A stretch of 22,670 nt of DNA from a virus. Below are positions 5,247-12,005 of the stretch, piece after piece. The position numbers and the translations under genes are program-made. Numbering within the stretch: position 1 is the stretch's first letter; each line of letters starts with the position of its first letter. Location of the stretch: IMG/VR virus record IMGVR_UViG_3300031932_000005, positions 1-22,670 of that record; one strand, written 5' to 3'. Below the pieces are notes generated by a model. That model worked only from the letters and a program-made list of their open reading frames with translations, ran no database searches and was not told where the DNA came from.

Positions 5247-6273
5247 TATGGGGACAGTTAATATTGATATTTATAAGCAAGATAGAAAATATATAGATAT
5301 ATCTTTTACTTCAGAAGAAGATATTTATAAATTATTATGGATGTTTGATATGTTGTTTGAAGAAGCATATCAAGGCAATGCTGAGGCATTATGTATTGTA
5401 AATGATTTTTATAATATGATGGATAAAGAAAATAAATCATTATTAGAGTATGTAAAAATACAAACTGGTAAATCACCATTAACGGTTAATGATTATGATA
5501 GAGAATTAGCTGAAGTAATAGCTGAAAGATTAAATATAACCAAAGAAGAATGTGAAAAACAAATTTATAAAGGTGTATTAGATTTAAAAAATAAAAACTA
5601 TGATTTATGGGTAGAATGGATTAACAATATATATAAAAATATACGTGTTGATTATATGGATAAAAAAGAAAATGATATAAATTACAATGTTGATGAAGAA
5701 AAATTAAAACAATTGGATTATATAAAAAAATATTGTGTTCCAAAATATTTATTCAAAGGCGAAGAGTATCCTAAAGATTTGCAAGATTTAATTGATATTC
5801 AGAAGGAAAATTTTAAAAGACTTAATGATTTAAAAGAAAAGTTAAAAACTGATAAACAAAACAAACAATTAAAAGAAGAAATAAGAAAGAGGATTAATTA
5901 CGATATTGAATTAAGAAAAGATATATTGATACTTAAAAGACATTATCAAATTCCAATAGAAAAAACAAATTGGAAAGGGTCTGCTACCAATGTGTCTTTT
6001 GAAGAATTTCAAATTCAAAACATGAGTGATTTTGAAAGAGAAAAACAAGACACATTAAGAAATCAATATGATGATATTGAAGATAAATGGCAAGTTGAAA
6101 AAATCAAAGAAATAGCTAAAGAAAAATTAACCATAAGACAATATGTTATTTTTAATTTATATTTTGTTAATGAATTAAATCAAGTTCAAATTTCAGACAT
6201 TTTAGATTGTACTAAACAAAGTATAAGTTCTGAACTACAACAAATTATTAAAAAAATTAAAAAAAACTTATGA
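5236..6273 (+). CDS. Protein with sigma-region-4-like C-terminus, possible late regulator
   Basis: This 345-aa protein is charged and helical throughout, with a coiled-coil-like stretch around 185-225. Its last ~48 residues (LTIRQYVIFNLYFVNELNQVQISDILDCTKQSISSEL, then IIKKIKKNL) match the helix-turn-helix of sigma-70 region 4 and ArpU-like phage regulators. No clear region 2 is visible, so it is not an obvious complete sigma factor. ATG 5236 lies only 1 nt after AGGAGG and ATG 5248 lies 13 nt after it; either may be used. The position upstream of the structural genes suggests a transcription activator, an inference. Confidence 0.6.
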   Translation: MTDNMGTVNIDIYKQDRKYIDISFTSEEDIYKLLWMFDMLFEEAYQGNAEALCIVNDFYNMMDKENKSLLEYVKIQTGKSPLTVNDYDRELAEVIAERLNITKEECEKQIYKGVLDLKNKNYDLWVEWINNIYKNIRVDYMDKKENDINYNVDEEKLKQLDYIKKYCVPKYLFKGEEYPKDLQDLIDIQKENFKRLNDLKEKLKTDKQNKQLKEEIRKRINYDIELRKDILILKRHYQIPIEKTNWKGSATNVSFEEFQIQNMSDFEREKQDTLRNQYDDIEDKWQVEKIKEIAKEKLTIRQYVIFNLYFVNELNQVQISDILDCTKQSISSELQQIIKKIKKNL

Positions 6274-6337
6274 TTTATTATAAAATTACTTGACTTTAGC
6301 CTTAATTGTCGCTATATATAGAAGGGGGTATAGTTTA

Positions 6338-7183
6338 TTGCCAAAAATTAGATTATATGATGGCAATTATATAACATTAAAAAAATTACATACACTTAAA
6401 GAAAGATGGCAGTTTGTTCAAGAAAATGTTTTTAATAAAAAGATAAATCAAGAAGATTCCGATTTGAAAACATATGGAGATTATTATAACGTATTTAATG
6501 ATAAATATAATGAAAAAGATAATGAGCAAAAAGTATTAATAGATAGGTGGTTAGGTTACAAAATAGTTGGTAAACCTGAACCACAAGAACATACTAAAGC
6601 GATGATGAATTTTTTAACTACATATTTACTTAATGCTAAAGATTATTCTTGTAATAAAGCAATAAATACATATTTAAAATTAAATAAAAAAATAAATAAT
6701 GGATTGGAATTATCGGATGATGAAACTAGTGAATATAATCATATAAAAGGCAGAATTATATTTCATAAAAAAAATAACAAAGGTAAAGATATAATTTTTT
6801 ATGTTAATACTGAAATGGAAGATTTACTTAAATTAAGAATACAAGAGTTAAAAAATAAAAAATACAAAGATTATACTGAATTTTATATGATAAAAAATTT
6901 AGAAGATAGATTAAATATTTGTAAAGAGTCTGTTAATAAATGCTTAATTAATAATAAAAAAATTGAACAAAACAAAGATGAAATCGAAAAAATTTACAAT
7001 CTAATTAAACAAGAATACGAAATTATGAAAGATTTAAAAGACAAGTCTAATATTAAGTATATTGAAAAGCTTTGTAAAAAATTAAAATCTCTTGAAGATG
7101 AAAATAAGTATTTAATTAAAGAAAACATTAATTTAAGAGATGATTATTATATAGCAACGGAATATATTTATAATAGTAAATAA
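6338..7183 (+). CDS. Coiled-coil protein of unknown function
   Basis: From TTG 6338 the product is 281 aa, starting MPKIRLYDGNYITLKKLHTL. AAGGGGG (6322-6328) is 9 nt upstream and fixes this start; the frame extends back to TTG 6290 but with no ribosome binding site. The N-terminal 100 residues are mixed with several Trp. The C-terminal 120 residues are rich in Lys, Glu, Asn and Ile with heptad-like spacing, suggesting a long coiled coil. No family is recognised. It is the fourth gene of the rightward set that starts with the zinc-ribbon gene. Confidence 0.7.
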   Translation: MPKIRLYDGNYITLKKLHTLKERWQFVQENVFNKKINQEDSDLKTYGDYYNVFNDKYNEKDNEQKVLIDRWLGYKIVGKPEPQEHTKAMMNFLTTYLLNAKDYSCNKAINTYLKLNKKINNGLELSDDETSEYNHIKGRIIFHKKNNKGKDIIFYVNTEMEDLLKLRIQELKNKKYKDYTEFYMIKNLEDRLNICKESVNKCLINNKKIEQNKDEIEKIYNLIKQEYEIMKDLKDKSNIKYIEKLCKKLKSLEDENKYLIKENINLRDDYYIATEYIYNSK

Positions 7184-7389
7184 AGTCAATAACAATAATA
7201 TAAAAAAACTAATTTATATTGCATTTTATTTTTTAAGTGATATATCTGTCATTAAGCACTTTTTCAAGCAAATCTCGGCTAAATTTATGATTTACTAAAT
7301 AGATATGCAAAACTATGTAAATATTGAATTTTCAACGCTCATGTATATTGTTAAATAAATATCAAAGAGTGTAATTTAAGGGGGTTATT

Positions 7390-7731
7390 ATTATAAAATC
7401 TATTAGAGATTATCCCAAGTCCGACAGAGAATTTTTTGAAGATAATGAAGGTAATATAAGATATAATAATTACTGTTTAGAATGCATAAAACAATGTAAA
7501 CAATCATATAGAGTTAATTTTATTTATTGTCCCATAAAAGTTAAGGCACATACACCTCAGCAATACTTAAATAAATTAAAAAATAATAGAATTCCTATTA
7601 AAGAAATTGCAAACAAAATCAACATACATACTAGAACGCTGACATCTATGCTTAACGAAAATCAAGATATGTCTACTGAAGCCTATATAAAACTTGAAAA
7701 AGAGTTGTATAACAAAATTATAAAAAGTTAG
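7390..7731 (+). CDS. Zinc/HTH protein with a non-canonical start (ATT or ATA)
   Basis: An open frame of about 113 aa ends at TAG 7729. It has no ATG, GTG or TTG near its 5' end: an in-frame TAA lies at 7372-7374, followed by TTT AAG GGG GTT ATT ATT ATA AAA. AAGGGG (7379-7384) is 5 nt before ATT 7390 and 8 nt before ATA 7393, so initiation at one of these is likely. The protein has a Cys cluster (CLECIKQC, then YC) that may bind zinc. A helix-turn-helix follows (IPIKEIANKINIHTRTLTSMLNENQDMSTEAYIKLEKEL). It sits 9 bp upstream of the MBL nuclease gene and may regulate it. A gene with a lost start codon is the alternative. Confidence 0.65.
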   Translation: MIKSIRDYPKSDREFFEDNEGNIRYNNYCLECIKQCKQSYRVNFIYCPIKVKAHTPQQYLNKLKNNRIPIKEIANKINIHTRTLTSMLNENQDMSTEAYIKLEKELYNKIIKS

Positions 7732-7740
7732 GATGATTCA

Positions 7741-9157
7741 ATGCGTATACAAACCCTTGGTGCCAATGGTATGGTAACTGGTTCATCTACCTTAGTTACT
7801 ACCCCCGATGGATTGAATATTTTGATTGATTGTGGTTTTGTTCAAGATAATAGTATGTCATTTGAAAAAGTTCAAAGAATTAATACAAGAGAATTTGAAG
7901 GGAACATTAGTGAGTTAGATTATATTATTTTAACTCACGCCCATCTTTGACCATGTTGGAAGGTTGCCTTTGTTGATTAAGCAAGGATTTAAGGGAAATA
8001 TTATCGCAACACAGGCAACTGCTGAATTTGCTGGGCTTAACTTACCTGATGCAGCTTACTTAAATGCATTAGAAGTTGAAAGAGCAAATAAAAAACGACC
8101 AAAGAATAAACTAAAACCAGTCTACACAATGGAAGAAGCTGATAGCTGCATAGATTTTATTAGATGTTATGATTATAATAGGGAAATTAAGCTTAGTGAA
8201 AAAACAAGTGTAGAATTACTTAGAGCGGGACACATGCTTGGTGCTGCAATGGTTAAAATTATATATAGAGATGGCTATGATGTTAAGAGAGTTTTGTTTA
8301 CAGGAGATACTTCTGGAAAATATGATAATCATCCTTATTTAACTATTGCTGATGATATTGGCAAAGTAGACTGTATTGTAACGGAAAGCACATATGGAAA
8401 TAGGTTACATAACAGACAAAGCCATATTGAAAAACTAAGACAATGTATACAAGAAACTTGTATTGACAGAAAAAGAACTTTGTTAATTGCTACTTTTAGT
8501 TTACAACGCAGTACAGAAATATTACATTGGCTTAGAGATGTTTATTTAGAGAATCCTGAATTTGAAAAAATTCCTATATATCTTGACTCACCTATGTCAA
8601 TTGATGCACAAGAGGTTGTAAGAACTAATGAAGAATACTGGGGTAAAAAATGGTTGACGAAAGAAGAAAAAATAGGTAGTCTTTGGGATTGGGATAAAGT
8701 TGTATATGTTGTTAAAGCTGAAAAATCTAAAAGATTATCTTCAGATGGAAGTCCTAAAATTTTAATTTCATCAGCAGGCATGGCTAATGGAGGAAGAATA
8801 TTGCATCATTTGCAGACTTTTTTACCAAGTAAAGGATGCAAGGTTTTATTTACTGGTTTTGTTGCTGAAGGAACTTTGGGACATAAATTATTATATAACA
8901 AACAAAAAACTATAAATATTTGTAGTAAACAAGTTAGAATTAATGCTAAAATTGATAGGATTGAAGGTTATTCATCGCATGCTGATAAAAAAGAACTTAT
9001 AGAATTATTAAATACATGTGAAAAGAAAAAACTTAAAAAGATTATTGTAAATCATGGAAATGTCGAATGTAGCAAAGAATTTACAAAAGTATTACAAAGT
9101 GAATTTCCTAATACTGAAGTTATTTTTCCACAATATAAGCAAATTATAAAAATTTAG
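7741..9157 (+). CDS. MBL-fold/beta-CASP RNase J-like nuclease with internal +1 frameshift
   Basis: Two frames join into about 471 aa. Frame 1 (7741-7950) ends ILTHAHL at TGA 7948. A +1 shift on CTT at 7945 continues as D-H-V-G-R, restoring HxHxDH (H66, H68, D70, H71). Later motifs are RAGHMLG (H164), FTGDTS (D189), the beta-CASP residue in VTESTYG (E215), SSAGMANGGRILHHL, YSSHADK (H413) and IVNHGN. These define CPSF73/RNase J-type RNA endo/exonucleases, and the joined length suits them. If the shift does not occur, the second frame could only start at TTG 7964, lacking the metal motif. Whether this is programmed recoding or an inactivating indel is undecided. A terminator follows. Confidence 0.8.
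7945..7951 (+). other. Candidate +1 recoding site CTT TGA C
   Basis: The heptamer CTTTGAC is the same slippery leucine codon, UGA stop and following C used by prfB (release factor 2). Slipping from CUU to UUU and reading GAC gives Leu-Asp at the exact point required by the HxHxDH motif. Unlike prfB, no Shine-Dalgarno-like AGGGGG lies just upstream (CACGCCCAT is there instead). A one-T insertion in CTT GAC would create the same heptamer, so it is not proof of recoding. Confidence 0.5.
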
Positions 9158-9165
9158 ATATTTGT

Positions 9166-9203
9166 ACAGTTATTGGTAATGATAACTGTGTTTTTTATTT
9201 TTT
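9166..9203 (+). terminator. Intrinsic terminator after the MBL gene
   Basis: ACAGTTAT (9166-9173) and ATAACTGT (9182-9189) form a perfect 8-bp stem with an 8-nt loop, followed by a long T-tract (GTTTTTTATTTTTT). It separates the regulatory and nuclease block from the morphogenesis block. Confidence 0.85.
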
Positions 9204-9225
9204 GATTATAAGGGAGGAGTTAAAA

Positions 9226-9420
9226 ATGGCTAAAGAACCTATAAAAGAAAAAGAAACATATATTCACAGATTGGATTGTGAAGGTTATTTAAATTTAGAA
9301 GAAAATGGAATTGAAATAGAAGGTAAAGGATTAGTAGAGTTTAAAGAATTGTTTAAGAGATTTAATGGTAAATTTGCAAAATTCTCTATCGCAGATAAAA
9401 CCGAGGAAGAAATAAGTTAG
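9226..9420 (+). CDS. YonK-like small protein
   Basis: The product is 64 aa, starting MAKEPIKEKETYIHRLDCEG at ATG 9226 with GGGAGG 8 nt upstream. The pattern EGYLNLEENGIEIEGKG, then EFKELFKRFNGKFAKFSI, resembles the YonK family of Bacillus phage SPbeta (about 63 aa, unknown role). The resemblance is recalled by eye and not computed. It begins the rightward block that leads into the terminase genes, which matches the placement of yonK near terminase and portal genes in SPbeta. Confidence 0.55.
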   Translation: MAKEPIKEKETYIHRLDCEGYLNLEENGIEIEGKGLVEFKELFKRFNGKFAKFSIADKTEEEIS

Positions 9421-9449
9421 GACTTATTCATATATCATCCCCCTTTTCA

Positions 9450-9535
9450 AAAGTCAGTAGTTAACAGGATAACTGCTGGCTTTGTAACTTAAATTTACAA
9501 ATCATACAGAAACAACTACCCACGGGTGTTGTTTC
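9450..9535 (+). other. Two RNA hairpins between the YonK-like gene and the next gene
   Basis: A 14-bp stem with a few G-U pairs is formed by 9450-9463 and 9470-9483. A second hairpin pairs GAAACAAC (9509-9516) with GTTGTTTC (9528-9535) and has an ACC/GGT extension. Neither is followed by a good T-tract, so simple termination is uncertain. They may be a partial terminator or a leader RNA element for the packaging operon. Confidence 0.45.
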
Positions 9536-9569
9536 GAAAAATATTAATAATCTTAGTTAGAGGTTGTGA

Positions 9570-9763
9570 GTGAGAATGAATAAGATTGCAAAAAAAATTA
9601 TGCAAAAGATTTACATCAAGATTTAGAAGATATTCAAGAATTGATTCAAATTAAAAAGAAAGCATATAAGACAAAAGGAAGAACCGATGATTTACGTGAT
9701 TTAGATAGACTTATAAATCTTAAATGTAAAATTATTGAACAAATAAAAAGAACTTTAGCTTAG
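9570..9763 (+). CDS. Small coiled-coil protein, frame broken at an A8 run
   Basis: GTG 9570 (RMNKIAKK) enters a run of eight A (9590-9597) and then stops at a TAG after 16 codons. Slipping back one base at A-AAA-AAA joins the clearly coding frame NYAKDLHQDLEDIQELIQIKKKAYK, ending EQIKRTLA at TAG 9761. The joined product is about 64 aa, helical and highly charged. The coding frame has no usable start of its own after the in-frame TAA at 9581. The options are a -1 programmed frameshift, a real mutation or a homopolymer sequencing error. The next gene follows 14 bp later with its own GGAGG site. Confidence 0.55.
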
Positions 9764-9777
9764 CTGGAGGTGTGTGA

Positions 9778-10776
9778 GTGAGAGAAATTTGGGAAAGAAG
9801 AGAAAATGAGTCTTTGATGGATTATGAAGAAAGGTTATATAGAAATCGTTCGGAATATGGTATTGATTGGGAAAAAATTAATGAGTTGTTAGAATTAGAA
9901 CAACATCCAGATACAACTAGAAAAGCTAGTGTTGGATATATAAAAAGAATAGACCAAGAAAGACAAAATAAATTTGACAAATCAATAATGATTATAAATG
10001 ATTTGCATTTACCATATGAAAGAGAAGATATATTGGAAGTTATTAAAAAACATTCAAATGAAATTACTACATTAGTTATTGCTGGAGATTTAATGGATTG
10101 TGAAAGCATTTCTAAGTTTCCTAAAATAAGAAGAAAATCTTTAGAAGAAGAATTAATATACTCCTATGAATTTATTAAAAAAATAAGAAAAATATTAGAT
10201 AAAGGGCAAAAAATTATTATAATTAGAGGAAATCATGAAGAAAGATTATATAAGGAAATTTGCAGTATGCACAAAAAAGAATTTCAAAAATTTATAAATC
10301 CTGAAATAATTGAAATGATAATAGATGGATTTGTAATATATGACAATGGTAAAAAAATGAAATATGAAGGAGTTAGTGATATTACATATGTTCCGCATTG
10401 GTATGTTAATATTGAAAACAAAATAATTGTTGCCCATCCAAAAGATTTTAGTAAAGTTAAAGGTAAAATGTTAGAAAGTATTGCTGGTCATTTTGTCAAT
10501 AGGCATGAAGAATTTGAAGTAATTGTTATGGGACATACACATAAATTTTCAACTGGAATTGTTGATAGATACGCTGGTGTATTTGTTGTTGAAAATATGT
10601 GTATGTGTAAGCCACAAAATTATTCAGATAAAGGTAAATTAGGATTCACACCACAAACATATGGATATACAATAATTAAATATAATGATAATGAAAAGAT
10701 AAAGTTTGATAATATTAGAACTTATCATTTAGATGAACTTTATAATCAAAATGAAGATTATGTTATAAATTTGTAA
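9778..10776 (+). CDS. Calcineurin-like metallophosphoesterase
   Basis: The 332-aa protein starts at GTG 9778 after CTGGAGGTG. It carries the full set of metallophosphoesterase motifs: NDLHLP (D75, H77), AGDLMD (103-107), RGNHEE (GNHE 151-154), AH220 and GHTH (252-255). An N-terminal extension of about 65 residues precedes the catalytic domain. The family hydrolyses phosphomono- or diesters, including nucleic-acid ends. A phosphoesterase next to terminase genes recalls SPbeta YonJ (from memory). Its substrate here is unknown. The N-terminal extension could be a partner- or DNA-binding segment. Confidence 0.85.
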   Translation: MREIWERRENESLMDYEERLYRNRSEYGIDWEKINELLELEQHPDTTRKASVGYIKRIDQERQNKFDKSIMIINDLHLPYEREDILEVIKKHSNEITTLVIAGDLMDCESISKFPKIRRKSLEEELIYSYEFIKKIRKILDKGQKIIIIRGNHEERLYKEICSMHKKEFQKFINPEIIEMIIDGFVIYDNGKKMKYEGVSDITYVPHWYVNIENKIIVAHPKDFSKVKGKMLESIAGHFVNRHEEFEVIVMGHTHKFSTGIVDRYAGVFVVENMCMCKPQNYSDKGKLGFTPQTYGYTIIKYNDNEKIKFDNIRTYHLDELYNQNEDYVINL

Positions 10777-10797
10777 TAATAATAATAATAATAATAA
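10774..10797 (+). repeat. (TAA)8 microsatellite starting at the phosphoesterase stop codon
   Basis: Eight consecutive TAA triplets begin with the stop codon itself. They sit between the phosphoesterase gene and the membrane-protein gene, likely grown by replication slippage. Confidence 0.85.
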
Positions 10798-10816
10798 AAA
10801 GAAAGTAGGTGCTAAG

Positions 10817-11053
10817 ATGGCACTATTGTATTTTCTTTCAGGTGTTTTGTTTGTGTATGTGGCAATGCCACTTTTGGATTCCATAACTCAATTAATTATT
10901 TCTTATATTAATATATTAGTTAGTGGTAATAACAAAATTATAAATAATATGCATATGGAAATGCAAGATGATAATTCACATAGAATTGGTTTTCAATATC
11001 AAGAACCTATGGAATTTGAATATTATGAAGAAGATTATGAAGATGACGTTTAG
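10817..11053 (+). CDS. Small single-pass membrane protein
   Basis: The 78-aa protein begins MALLYFLSGVLFVYVAMPLLDSI, a hydrophobic N-terminal segment that should span the membrane. A second moderately hydrophobic stretch lies at about 24-36. The C-terminal half is soluble and very acidic (EFEYYEEDYEDDV). No family is recognised. It lies between the phosphoesterase and terminase genes on the same strand. Confidence 0.7.
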   Translation: MALLYFLSGVLFVYVAMPLLDSITQLIISYINILVSGNNKIINNMHMEMQDDNSHRIGFQYQEPMEFEYYEEDYEDDV

Positions 11054-11105
11054 GGTAAAATGGTGTTTTTATTTATGTTAATTATATAGGAGGTGATGAT
11101 GCAAC

Positions 11106-12005
11106 GTGGCTAAGAAAAGCAATACTTATCTTGATGATGGCATTATCTGTGTATATCATGGTGGCAAACCAATTAGTTTGTCAAACTTTTATTTGTCATC
11201 AAGTCTTATATTTAAAGGTATTGGCGTAATCCCTATTTGCAAAGATTGTATGAAAGACTTGTTTAATTATTATTTGGAAAAATATGAAAATGATAAAATG
11301 GCTTTATATAAATTTTGTGAAAGAATTGATTTTCCATTTTATGAATCAGCTTATAAGGGTGCGAAAAAGACTTCAGAAGCGTCTGGTTGGATGTTGCATC
11401 AAGCCTATTTTAAGCAAATTAATAGTTTTAGAAATGTGAACAACTATGGTGATTGTTTTGATGATGGTGATAAAATTTCAAATGACATAAAATCAAATAA
11501 AGAAATTAGTGTTAAAGAAGACGATTTTATAATTACTCGTGAAATGATAAAAGTTTGGGGCAGTGGTTATACAAAAGAAGACTATGAGTTTTTAGAAGAT
11601 TCATATAGAATGTGGACTACAGAGTGTAAAGCCGATTTGCTTTCAGAGCGAAAACTTTTTAGACAAATTTGCTTAAAAGAATTAGAAATAAGAAAAGGAA
11701 GAGAATCTGGTAAAAATGTTGACAAACAAGTTGAAGCTCTTCAAAAATTGATGAAAGATGCTAATGTTAGCCCTAAAGATATTAATGCTGCAAACGATCC
11801 AAGTAATGAAAAAGTATTAGGTATGAAAATAAAAGAGATAGAGTCAACTAAACCTTGTGAAGTATTTAATGATAAATCTTTATATAATGATTATGATGGA
11901 TTTCTTGATTATTGGAAAAGATTTATATTGCGACCAATGAAGAATTTGCTAATTGGGTCAAGAGAGTTTGATAAAGAATTTAATATCGAAGAAGGCGATA
12001 ATTAA
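11106..12005 (+). CDS. Putative terminase small subunit or packaging cofactor
   Basis: The 299-aa product starts at GTG 11106 (MAKKSNTYLDDG) after AGGAGGTG at 11089-11096. An ATG between the two stops after four codons. A CKDC pair near residue 44 suggests a small zinc site, followed by helical charged segments (EDYEFLEDSYRMW; LFRQICLKELEIRKGRESGKNVDKQVEALQKLMKDANVSP). It overlaps the TerL start by one base (TAATG), so the two are translationally coupled. Position and helical makeup fit a DNA-recognition subunit for packaging. This is larger than most TerS, and the assignment rests mainly on position. Confidence 0.55.
   Translation: MAKKSNTYLDDGIICVYHGGKPISLSNFYLSSSLIFKGIGVIPICKDCMKDLFNYYLEKYENDKMALYKFCERIDFPFYESAYKGAKKTSEASGWMLHQAYFKQINSFRNVNNYGDCFDDGDKISNDIKSNKEISVKEDDFIITREMIKVWGSGYTKEDYEFLEDSYRMWTTECKADLLSERKLFRQICLKELEIRKGRESGKNVDKQVEALQKLMKDANVSPKDINAANDPSNEKVLGMKIKEIESTKPCEVFNDKSLYNDYDGFLDYWKRFILRPMKNLLIGSREFDKEFNIEEGDN

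Noticed and set aside
6290-6318. TTGACT-17-TATATA promoter-like sequence before the coiled-coil gene
   Set aside because: The expected transcription start would fall within the ribosome binding site of the gene, and the genes are probably already co-transcribed.
8542-8781. Leftward ORF within the MBL gene
   Set aside because: Antisense shadow of a conserved coding frame.
9822-10437. Two leftward ORFs within the phosphoesterase gene
   Set aside because: Antisense shadows of a gene with complete catalytic motifs.
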